In this document: positions 12,401 through 24,500 of the stretch, in pieces
How positions within the stretch are numbered: the stretch's first letter is position 1
Layout of the letters: the number at the start of each line of letters is the position of its first letter
Assembly (NCBI RefSeq): GCF_932526225.1
Contig: NC_064043.1
Location: forward strand, 12,274,085-12,338,084
Direction: 5' to 3'
DNA length: 64,000 nt
Origin: Nematostella vectensis
Lineage: Eukaryota > Cnidaria > Anthozoa > Actiniaria > Edwardsiidae
Made by a program: the position numbers and the translations under genes
The notes under the pieces: model-generated
What the model was told of the DNA's origin: nothing
What the model saw: the letters and a program-made list of their open reading frames with translations, nothing else
Database searches by the model: none

Positions 12401-15377
12401 AGAGAAGCACACAGAACGCGATCAAAACTACGCAACGAAATGGCCAACCCAATCCTAGAGAAGCACACAGAACGCGATCAAAACTACACAACGAAATGGC
12501 CAACCCAATCCTAGAGAAACAAACAGAACGCGATCAAAACTACGCAACGGGGTTGTGCACGCCATGTTACATGGGGCTAGTGCTTTCTTGCTTTTGCCGC
12601 GTCCGCAAGGGCTGCCGCGCACAGGCACCCAGCTAGGCAGGAAAGAAACTGGCTTCACAAAAAAAGCAAGTATCTGATATACTCAATAAACTATCCTAAA
12701 GTATCAATGTCATCAATACCAAAGGCTGATTATCCCTCGTTGATGATAATGTACCAGGGGCGGTGGGGTGATCCCATAGGTGGAGGCAAACGTTGGGGGG
12801 AGGGGTGGGTAGTGGTTTCAGAGAGAGGGGTGGTTGGTGGTTTAAGGGGGGAGGGGTGGGTGTTGGTTTCAAATTCTTACGCGCTATTTATAAGAACGCT
12901 GGGGTTAACCTAAGTTTTTAAGCACGGCATTTTAAACTGTCTAACAAATTTGTTGTCTGTTGCATATGCACCGCTTGAAACCCGTTGGTTAAAACGTTCA
13001 TATATTAGGAAACATCCGCTCAGAAAAGTGGGGAGGGGGGGGGAGGCTGGCGCTGCCCCCTCCCCCCTACCGCCGCCCTTGGGTACTGCTACCAGCAGAC
13101 GATGACGCAAAAAAATATATTCGACTACTGATTTATCGAGCGACTCGCTGGTGCTATTAATTTTGGTTAATTTACAAACAAAAACAATCAAAGAACTTCA
13201 CTGCTAACGTGTTATGACTGATTTCGTTGAAAAAAAAAAGAGAGAAATAAAGATTGCGCCATGATGTTTTAATAATGCTACTTACTTGACCAACGCGTCC
13301 AGACTCCTCTTGGGAGAAGGCGAAGCCAACTGCAGAGAGAAGAACAAATCAAACGTGTAAATAGGCCACCTTCAGGGGGTGATCCCCCCCTCCCCCCACG
13401 CGCTCCTTTCTTGAGGGCTCATTTCTATAGTACACTTAATCATTCAATTTCTGCATGTCTTTTATCCTAGTCGTCACTCCCAATTTGAACGTCAAGATCC
13501 GTAACTGCACTTTAACCTTTCCCCCCTTCTTTTTGCTACCTTCTCTTATCTTCGGATCGAGTCTACCTTCTGTGGGCATTATATGTATTATCGCTATAAC
13601 GCGATCAAATGTCACACTTACGTGCTGACTGTTCGCCTTCTTTCTCTTTGAATGCGTCGGCACGGCTGCGCATTTTGCTGCAAACGGAGAAAAAACATAA
13701 CATGTATAAAACAAATAACAGTTAAAGGCACTGAAAGAAAAAGCTCACTCCAGGTTATTCAGAATAAGTTTTTATCGGTTGTTCGCGAGTTCTGTGACGC
13801 ACGGTCTGGGTCGGAGGAACTTCCCGACCTTGCTCGACAAGCCCAGCAGATATTATATCTTTTACAAGCACCCAAGACTAGCGACTGCGTGAGGCTAGGA
13901 ATCCCCAGAAAGGGTCGTAGCGTCCAGATGCTTGTAGACTCGGATCTACAGCAGACGTGCGAGTCCAGGGCGGGCTCATACACCCAAGCTAGGTACCGGT
14001 ATTCATGGCCATGATACACCCAAGCTAGGTACCGGTATTCATGGCCATGATACACCCAAGCTAGGTACCGGTATTCATGGCCATGATACACCCAAGCTAG
14101 GTACCGGTATTCATGGCCATGATACACCCAAGCTAGGTACCGGTATTCATGGCCATGATACACCCAAGCTAGGTACCGGTATTCGTGGCCATGATACACC
14201 CAAGCTAGGTACCGGTATTCATGGCCATGATACACCCAAGCTAGGTACCGGTATTCATGGCCATGATACACCCAAGCTAGGTACCGGTATTCATGGCCAT
14301 GATACACCCAAGCTAGGTACCGGTATTCATGGCCATGATACACCCAAGCTAGGTACCGGTATTCATGGCCATGATACACCCAAGCTAGGTACCGGTCAGT
14401 ATTCATGACCATGATACACCCAAGCTAGGTACCGGTATTCATGGCCATGATACACCCAAGCTAGGTATCGGTATTCATGGCCATGATACACGGAAGCTTG
14501 GTAACTAACGTAAAGAGAAGTAACTTGGAATGCGAGGTTATCGTTTGTACTTACGCGTGAAGAGGGTGGTCCGTGGGGATAAGAGCACCTGGATCACCCT
14601 GGTGAGGAAAACACAGAGGGTCACAATATGTTTGGTGAACAGGGGGGTGGGGGAGGGGGGTAAATAGATCACCACAAATATGCCTGGAGAGGGCAAATAT
14701 AATCGAAAAAATTCCAGGAAGGGGACTAAGGGAAGGATTAAGGCCTCTAAACCTTTCTGGATCCTTCCATGTACTCACATGCATGACTTCGACCTCTTGT
14801 ATCTCCTCGGTTAGCGTCTTAAAGAACGTCCTCTTGATGCTAAGGGAAGATATTGCCTTGTTAGACACAGAGGTGCGCGGTAGGGGGGTGGGGCTTGTTA
14901 ATACCGTGTAGTGGGGTCACATCAGCTGTCCCTTTGCTAATAATACCTTTTCTCCTGCTTAAGACCCTTTATTGTGGGACATTTTTCATTCAATATATTC
15001 TATGCGAAATAAGGCAAATAAAAAAGGTATATTATTCCTAGTGTGTGCCGCACAGCTTTGTACTTGGTCCCTTACAGTCTGTAGAGATAGTCTGCCATCA
15101 GCGTGATGACGGGCACGATGAATACGGACATCCAAAACACTCCTGATGAGTACAGCTGCGTGTCCTAAGGAAATAATATACTTCTGTATTAGTATGGTAC
15201 AGAACACAAGCAACGACAACAAGAACAACGTCAAAATAATTCCTGAAAGGTACGTCAACATAATGTTGTTGATGATTGTAGTGGCTGACGCTGATAAGAG
15301 ATAAATGATTTAATGAAGATGGAGATGATGTTGTTGCTGATGGTTTTTATCTGATGATAAGGACGCAACAATAATGG

Positions 15378-15442
<65 letters not shown>

Positions 15443-15509
15443 GTGATGGTGATGGTGATGGTGATGGTGATGGTGATGGTGATGGTGATGGTGATGGTGA
15501 TGGTGATGG

Positions 15510-15546
<37 letters not shown>

Positions 15547-18500
15547 AATGATGCTGTTGTTGGTGGCACAACGATGATGATTATGTTCACCACAAACTGT
15601 TCGAGGGCCATACCTGTCCGATCATGTCTGGTGCGATGATAAAAGCCATTCCTGGGAGGCAGTAGATCAAAAGGAAGATGAACCAGCTCGCGATAGATCC
15701 CCAGATGGACAAGTGGCAAACCTAAACCAGCGACACATTTAGGGTGGAGAACACGCACTTACGCAAACCTAAACCAGCGACACATTTAGGGTGGAGAACG
15801 CGCACTTACGCAAACCTAAACCAGCGACACATTTAAGGTGGAGAACACGCACTTACGCTCCGTGTTTCGCGCTAAAACGGAAACCAAAAACATGGTAGAA
15901 TTCGGCCCATCGTCCGATGAAAAATATTGCATTTTCATAGTTGATATTTTTTTAGAATGCGGAGTTGGTGGATTTTTGCATGCTTTAGTGTCGCCACTCC
16001 ATTCTCCGCTGTGATGTTGAATAAAGGACAAAGTATAGAGTACCACATACCCAATTCCAGGCATCCAGCTCCATGCCGGCCTTGAGGCATACCGTGATCA
16101 CGACGAGCTGTAAAGTGAAAACATGTGTGAATAATATGGCCTGGCAAGCTCAGATATTACCCGAACAGAAGTGATCAATATGGCTTGGCAAGCTAAGATT
16201 ATACCCGAAAGCAAGCAAATATAAAGTGAAACGTGTGTGATTAATATGGCCAGGCAAGCTCAGATATTATCCAAACTTAAAGCAGAACATGTCTGATTAA
16301 TATGGCCTGGCAAGCTCAGATATTACCCAAACTTAAAGTAGAACATGTGTGATTAATATGGCCTGGCAAGCTCAGATATTACCCAAACATAAAGTAAAAC
16401 GTGTGTGATTAATATGGCATGGCAAGCTCGGATATTATCCAAAAATAAAGTAAAATGTGTGTGAGTGTGTGATTAATTTGGCCTGGCAAGCTCAAATATT
16501 ACCGAAACATGTGTGATTAATTTGGCCTTACAAACTCAGATACATCTACCCAGCCAAACATGAAGCAATGCAGGTTACAACAAATGGATTCTCTAAAATG
16601 GATGTAACAGTGGCCATACTCGTACCGTGTAGACGACATTGCCAAGGTGCCACTGGCCAACCACCAGACCGTTCGAGTAAGGCACCTCTGCAAGCAACAC
16701 GCAGTCATGAGACTCTTGCAAGGGGGCAACATGGCAGCAATATCGCTTGCGTATGTAACCAGCACCCATACTCACCATGCTTGAGCATGCCAAATGGTAG
16801 GTAGAACAGCAACAACGAGTGGTAGACAGACGTCATGATCCACAACCAGAACACCTGCAACAATGACAACAGATCCAGGAAACTGTGACCGCACTCACCA
16901 CTACTGCACAGGCGTCCCCCTGGACGCCATGCAGTTGGTCATGTTCATTTCTAATGGAAGGACCGTCAAATCTTTTTTTTTTTCACATGACATCTACGAC
17001 TGTCCACCCCCTCTCACCCCACACCCCCCTCAGCAAATCCTGGGTACAATAGTGCTGATGGAAATAATACAAATATTAAAAAGCGACATAATAAACAATA
17101 AGCAGCAAAATATAAGACGAGAACGACATAAACAACAACATAAACAAGAAGATATGGTTGGTTCTGGAACCGTCGACATGACGGAAAAACATGACGTGAC
17201 GCTTCAAATAAGCCCATTTCACATCGGATAAGGCGGAGAATTTCTCTGAGTACTTAGTACATTATAGCAAAAAAAGTGCGACTATTTTTTTTAAATTGAT
17301 GCGACTTTTTGTAAAGTGTCATTAAAAGTTGAGCTTTTCGTCCCTGAACTGATACACAAGGCAATGATGATCAAGGAAAAATTATATTAAAAAGCCAAAA
17401 TCTGGTTATGTGCACTTCGGCCACACGTTATTTGTGTTTTGAAAATCAATCCGTAATACAAGGAACCTATAGCCGTCGTAAGAAATTGTTTCTTCTCTCT
17501 CTATCTGGAATTCCGCGTTTTCCAGGTTTTTCCGTCAAATCGGAACCGTCACAAGTGGTGTGGGGGTGCCACAAGTCCTCACTAAGGGAAGGGGTGTGGT
17601 AGTTAACCTTTGTGTTATAAATCTCTGCGTTCTGTGAGGTCTTGTACAACTTGGGATACTTGAGCATACTCTCTGATGACACAGTGCGGTCAAACAGGCC
17701 AATCGCTAGGGGTGGGACAGATGTGAAGATCTGACAGGAGAAGCATTGCATTAGATACAACAATACAGGTTACAGCGATTGCTGCTGTGCTTGGGGCTTT
17801 ATCGACAAATTGTATCACAGCTCTCCCATCAATCAAAACCCTGATAGCACACGCAATCTCATCACAAAGCTTTTTAAACAGTCATCAAAATCATCTAGGT
17901 TGTTATGTAAAGAATGTTGGGTAACTTTATGGCACGAATACACCTTTTTTTAAAGGTTACACTCAGATAATCCATGGGTAAATAATCCGCTGGGCTTTAT
18001 GGCTATCAAAATATATTGTTATTTAATGTGTTTGTACATATGACTTTTAAGAGAGCAGGAATAAGCAATTTTTACGTAAAACACATGAAACAATGTGGGA
18101 TACTTGGATCGACGGTGCAATCGTATTTGAAATAGTTGTATACAGAAAGAGCTAGCTTTGGTGCTTACCACATTGTAGATACCAATGCACCACTTGTCGA
18201 ACAGGATTTGACCAGAGAAGCCATTCTCCATTGCAAACCACAACTACAAAGAAGAAATTTCAAGTCAGCCAGGGCTCTGAGCATAACGAAATTGACTTTC
18301 TTTCTGTCTAAGGAACAGCTGTTGAAGCCAACAATAAATAAAAGTAAAAAAGTATCCCCGATTTCTTTTCATGGTCACGCCCAAAGATGTAAATAACTTC
18401 TACATAGTGTATTTTAAGTATCGTAGACTATTAGGGTGATTTAGATCTACGACGCCGGCAAGAGGACGCCGCCTCGCGCACGTTCGATTACGCGCGCACG

Positions 18501-21500
18501 CTAATTTTTGCCGGCGTCCCGCCCTGAAGAGGACGTGAAAAAGCATGAAATGCCGTCCTGAACAGGACGCGACGCCGATCTAAATCATCCTAATATCCGA
18601 TTGGAATGGGTAGATGAAGTGTTTTGTTACAGGTCACTAAGTGGCTTATCACCGCATTTGGAAGTACACGATTAGCCAAAAACATTTTTAAGCAGTCAAA
18701 CATAAGGTATCGCATTTGCACTTGCAGTGTCTTTTATCTGTTATTCGAAGCCACAAGATCCTTCTCATCACAACCGTATAAACTTGGCCCAAATAATCAA
18801 CATTTTATTGAGATCTGATTCAGGTAGTTTTAGATATGGTAAACCTGGGTCGTTTTCCTGGGATATCTACAGCATCTTAGTTACCTCGATGACATGGAGA
18901 CAGACATTCTTGTAGAACTAGTAGAGAATGAGCTTTTACCTGAGGTATCTAAAGCATCTTACCTCGATGACATAGAGGCAGACATTCTTGTAGAACGAGT
19001 AAAGGATTAGCTTTGCAAGTCGCTGGTAGCTCCACGCTCCATGCACAAACAGAAGCTTGTTCAGATAACGGAACTACCAAGTGAGAGAATCAATGTTAAC
19101 ATTTACTTTAATCATGTGGGAGGTTTGAGTGCTCAGAGAGAGCTTCACTAAACGTTATCATGGCCTTGCCACATAACTACGTGCCAACATGTCATTGTGG
19201 GAAAAATACAAAATACGATCCACATCTCTGGTTCAGTCTAAGTACAGTCTCCACTGCAAAGCCTACAGTGGAAGATAAGATAACTAAAAACATTATCTAT
19301 CATGTATCAAGTCACGCCCACATACTAGACCCAGTATTTGCACCCGTATTTCAATGGCAAGAGGCGAACACGCCAACACGCTAGGCCACCTATGCTCCAT
19401 GCACATTGCTGCATATGGCTGGAGATCGAGGTGATCTGGTTACCTGAGCTATAGCGTAGTCCGAAGCACTGGCTGCCTGCAACCCTTCCTGGCCGCTGAT
19501 CCCCACTCCGACATGCGCAGCCTACAACGAGACAAGGCACAGTTCTTGAGGAAACAAGGCTTCTGGCGCTGGTTTCTTGAAACACCAGAGAATTCTATTA
19601 TCAAAACTTTATTTTGAGTTTTGATTCATAAGTTCGCATGTCTACCTTTTACAGCTCTTGTTTCTCAGCCCGTTCTTCATCTTTCAAATGCTTACACCCA
19701 TTAGGGCTAATATTTGATGGATTAAATGTCACACGGATTTAAGCGAATGTAATTCACTACTGATATGACTAATGGTTTGCACAGCTTTAATGCAAACGAA
19801 AACCCTTGTCACATGAGTAATAACCTGCTAGCCGGCTCTCTAGTGGGATAATTCAGAAATTACTGTTTTAGGGTTTGGGGATTCCTGCACCACGCAAAAA
19901 GGTGAAGGGATTCTGGGATTATTTGTTCTTTCTCCCGACACCCCATCCTTTCTCAAGCTTTTCCTTTCTCAAACTTTTCCTTTCTCGTGCCACAGGAATC
20001 CTGAAATCCCGACAATGGTAATATCCGAATTTAACATCTAGAGAGCTGGCTAGGAGGCTACACGAGCCAAATCAAAAGAAGTTTGAGAGACTTTTCGCGA
20101 TTGTGCACTGGTTGAGTGCTTTGCACTTACCTGAATCATACCAACGTCATTAGCACCGTCGCCAATCGCTAAAGTTATAGAGTCCTTTACGTGATGCTTC
20201 ACAAGACGAACGACCTGGGACTTCTGAAGAGGGGAGACCCTGGGCAACAAAACCAGGTACAATGTTATTTTGATTATAAGAACGAACGACCTGGGACTTC
20301 TGAAAAGGGGAGACCATGGGCAACAAAACCAGGTACAATGTTATTTTGATTATAAGAACGAACGACCTGGGACTTCTGAAAAGGGGAGACCATGGGCAAC
20401 AAAACCAGGTACAATGTTATTTTGATTATAAGAACGAACGACCTGGGACTTCTGAAAAGGGGAGACCATGGGCAACAAAACCAGGTACAATGTTATTTTG
20501 ATTATAAGAACGAACGACCTGGGACTTCTGAAAAGGGGAGACCATGGGCAACAAAACCAGGTACAATGTTATTTTGATTATAAGAACGAACGACCTGGGA
20601 CTTCTGAAAAGGGGAGACCATGGGCAACAAAACCAGGTACAATGTTATTTTGATTATAAGAACGAACGACCTGGGACTTCTGAAAAGGGGAGACCATGGG
20701 CAACAAAACCAGGTACAATGTTATGTTGCTTACAGTGCGATGCGCGTTGGAATGGCATCCTTGACATTTTTGTGAAGTAAGCCAAAATGAAAGAGAAAAA
20801 CGTGCTATCTTAATTGTAACAACGTCAATAGCCAACCAGCGTGGTAAAAGATCCTTTAAAGCACAAGAGAACACAATGGAATCCTCCTGAATCTCGCATG
20901 CCAATTGGTTGACTTTATTAAAACTTTATCTTGGTAGCCACGACCCACACGACCTTCGACTTTGGAAGTCACCACCCTTTTCACCCTAGGAGCCTAAATA
21001 TGAACCGCTCGTAGCCAAAAATAGGGGATGCTTGTTCATCGAAGAAAAGAAAGGCACATGGCAATCATATGTCCAGATTCTAAATTTTTCAAGATTTCTA
21101 TCCTTGATCTCTCGGCCTTCCAGATTAAGTATAAAATATCTTTCAAACGGCAAACACTCTATCATACCTGCAGCATATAACAGCCTTGCAACAGAGCGCA
21201 AGATCCAGGAAATTCAGCTTCAACTCATCTGTTAAAGCTTGTAGCAGAACCTGATCCACAAAAAAACAACACATTCTTTCACATTTACTACCACATTATC
21301 AATGTGGTCAGCCACTCCTTTGGTTATCATTTGCACTAAAAAAACGGTTCACACAAAATGACCATCTTTGATGGAGGTATAATATTTAGCAACATTTATT
21401 GGACTTACTAAAATTTAACGAAGATAAAAACTTTACGTTACTTGTCGGCCTGATTTTTAACATTCTTCAAAAAAGTACAATCAATTTTTGTTTTGAGTAA

Positions 21501-24500
21501 AGTAGTTGGACATTCTTACCTTGCCTGTGATAACCAGCGCCAGGTCCTCCTGGATTAGACAAGTAAGAGAATGAGCAAAATACCAGTAAAGAATGACAAG
21601 TCAGCAGGATCTTACCCTTATGCGATGGGGGTTGGCGGACATTCCGTTTCTACCAATCATCCGAAGATGCTCATTCAGCCACTCTCGAATACCCTGGGTA
21701 CAAAGAGACATGGGTGTTACGGGAAAAAAGTGCTGTGGAACCTTCATATAACAGAAGGGTATTATAGCGAAACCGAATGCACTCAGCCTCCATATAACAT
21801 ACGACAAAAGAAACATAAGTGTAAAACCTAAACCAACTGCAGTAACAAAACGCCGTAGAGGGTTAGAAGGTACGTATTAGAAGGTACTTGCATGTACAAT
21901 TGTCATTTTAAAACAGCATTCTCACAGTGGTCGGGAGTCGACTGTACTCACATCAAGGGTCTCGTCATTGCACATGAGTAGCTTCATCTCTCCTGTCAAC
22001 AGGCGGCACGCGTATCCAATGTTAATAGCGGTTTCCTGCTTATCTCCGGTCAGCACCCAGATCTTAATGTCAGCGTCTGCTAGTGCGGCGATGCTTTCCG
22101 GCACGCCCTCCTGTAACTTGTCCTCAATCGCAGTGGCCCCAAGTAGGAACAAGTTCTGGCGCACACACAGAAAAAAAAGAGAAGCTACAGTACGTTATCA
22201 ATTCCGCATTTGTTTTGCTGATCAAACGTTTTCTTTGGCAGACGATTTACCGCATTTGCTTGAATAAACACTTATGTGCTTAAGTACTTATTAAACTAGA
22301 ATTACTATGTTCAAGGCAAGACGCTTTTTTCAAAATCCGTGCACGTTCTCTTTAGTCAGCACAAAGCATAAATGCTATGTGTGCTTACCCTTTCGATGAG
22401 TTCAGCTGCCTCGTCCACCTTGTCTGCCCTGTTTTCCAGGCTTGTGCTCGCTTGGTAGTAGATCTTGCTCCACTCAGAATACTCTTCTGGGTCAAGCTCG
22501 CTCATAGCGATACACAGAGTGCGCAAGCCTAGATCACACCAAGCAAATGGTAGCAAACAATGCACAGAGTGACCTAGATCACACCGAGCAAATAGTAGCA
22601 AACAATGCACAGAGTGACCTAGATCACACCAAGCAAATGGTAGCAAACAATGCACAGAGTGACCTAGATCACACCAAGCAAATGGTAGCAAACAATGCAC
22701 AGAATGCGCAAGCCTAGATCACACCAAGCAAATGGTAGCAAACGAAGCTCCTTCGTAGTGATGTGCAGAGTGTCCTAGATCGCATAGATAACGATTATTT
22801 GCTTATACCAATACAAAAATATTCGAATTCGAACAGTTATGTCGCGATTTTCGCCTTTGGGAAAGATTGCCAGTCGTCAGGGACCGCTTATCGCTGAGAA
22901 TATTTGAAAACAGAGGGCTATCACAAGACGCCTGGGGCGAGGCTATCGAGGGTTATACTGTCGCAATTGTTCTTAAAACAATGTTAGGATAGCTTGCTAT
23001 CCCCCTATAGTCAGAAAGTGGGTTCCAGACACATTTTTTGCTGTTGCTTTCAGCAAAGAACGATAATGGTCTGCCACACGAACAAACACTTCAAGCTACG
23101 TCCTTATTGTTTAGACTACAGACGATGAAAGGCCTTCAGCGAGACGTTGAGACACTGATCAAACTTTTTTATGCTACCATGAACACATTTTTGAAACAAT
23201 ATGGAGATGCCAAAAGCAATATGGAGATAAGTGGGTTACCGCGATTACCATCTCTTTAACCAATCAGATTGTAAGGGATAAGTCCCTTGAGTCTGGCAGT
23301 ACAATTTACTCAACGTAAGCCAATCACAATTGACCCTTTGGTAAGTAACCCAAACTTAAAACCATATGTTTTCCAAAATGGGCCGATTGCCTCCTTTTTA
23401 TCTCGATACAAAAAACGTATCTGTTTTAAATACATATAAGAAGAGTTTCCATTGTAAAAGGTACCGTGGTACGGCTCAAGTGTTTATTTTAGGAGGTATT
23501 TGAAAATTATTACCGGTTGATTGATATGTCATTTCCCTGCAGTATCTCTGAAAGTTAACAAAGTGTTTACCTTCCTTGGCAAACTCCTCCAGATGTTTGA
23601 CAGTGGTCTCCAGGTAGAGTTGATTCTCTCGCATCCTCTCAAAAACCACAGTATCCTGAAAAGGGGAATAACAGGCGCTTAAAATTTTATTAGAATGGGT
23701 TCTTGTTTGCAAATATAGAAACAACAGTAGAACGAGTAAGAGTAAGTCCACACAGGGATATGTTTGGGAGTCAATGTTAATTGTCTTATATTGAATATCA
23801 TATTGAATTCGCACATTCTTCCAGACATCCTTTTTTTGAATAGGTTAGATTTTTTTGCAATCTAAAGATGCATGAAATTCAAGCCCTATACATGATAACA
23901 ACAACAAAAAAACGGTTTTCCTCTCAGGAAAATTCAATAAATCTTAAGGTAAGCCGGAGTATCAGGCAACTTTATTTTGATAAAAGGGCCTGACGCTCGG
24001 GCTATCCTAAGGTTTGCATGTTACACACGTTTGGATAGTGTGTCTTTGATTGCTGATACGTACCGCACCCTTGCAATAGAGCTTGATCTTGCCTTCTGGT
24101 GTACGTACAATGACGGACATCCTCTTTCGTGTGCTGCAAAGGCAACAGGGGGTTGACATCAGACAGGTGCTCAGCAACACGTTAGTGCATTCGAACCATG
24201 CAAACAGGGCTAACACATCCATATTTAGCAATAGAGGTCATGTAACATGTGGGTTGAGTCACGCCATGGTCAATATATGGGCACGCAAAGAGAGCCAGAA
24301 TACAGTACCATCATGCTTTCTTAATTTCACATAACCTTTCTCTGTTCCTTCATTGATTTGTTAATCATGGCTTTGGCTTATAACAAAACAATGTTATGAT
24401 ATTTTGATAATGCAAGGAAAAGTCAACTGAAGTGTTAAAGAACCTGGAATTACTTAAAAAAATACAGCATTTTGAAGACGTATATTTGGCAATTTTTTTC

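Larger units (their letters stand above)
6419..14839 (-). other. flippase exons 40-44: cytosolic autoinhibitory tail
   Basis: Exons: 40 14779-14839, 41 14555-14598, 42 13622-13677, 43 13286-13329, 44 6419-6472. The peptide runs [25 protein letters not shown], then a charged segment, then [15 protein letters not shown] (exon 43) and [21 protein letters not shown] (exon 44). In mammalian ATP8A the matching GYAFSQ...AYDTT tail is autoinhibitory. Exon 44 lies 6.8 kb from exon 43, beyond a 56-bp satellite. It was identified by the conserved RxYDTT ending, in the right phase and with a CCCGCAG acceptor. Confidence 0.88.
15076..19073 (-). other. flippase exons 32-39: TM5-TM10
   Basis: Exons: 32 18963-19073, 33 18169-18243, 34 17608-17730, 35 16776-16854, 36 16626-16687, 37 16051-16107, 38 15614-15721, 39 15076-15164. 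They encode the membrane half after the P domain: [58 protein letters not shown], then TM7-TM10 ([21 protein letters not shown], the [14 protein letters not shown] helix, [15 protein letters not shown]). Four repeat arrays or duplications touch or abut splice sites here. Confidence 0.92.

Noticed and set aside
6487..12550. CRISPR-like regular repeats
   Set aside because: There are no unique spacers (the whole 56-bp period is repeat), the DNA is plainly eukaryotic, and no cas genes are present.
13759..14412. 217-codon frame on the minus strand
   Set aside because: It is a 36-bp minisatellite read in frame; true exon 42 is 13622-13677, in phase with exons 41 and 43.
15255..15758. Poly-His, poly-Ser and Met-Val open frames
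   Set aside because: They are translations of the GAT/GGTGAT microsatellite within a flippase intron.
20316..20780. Repeated 61-78-codon plus-strand frames ([12 protein letters not shown] type)
   Set aside because: They are antisense translations of the 76-bp minisatellite seeded from flippase exon 30.
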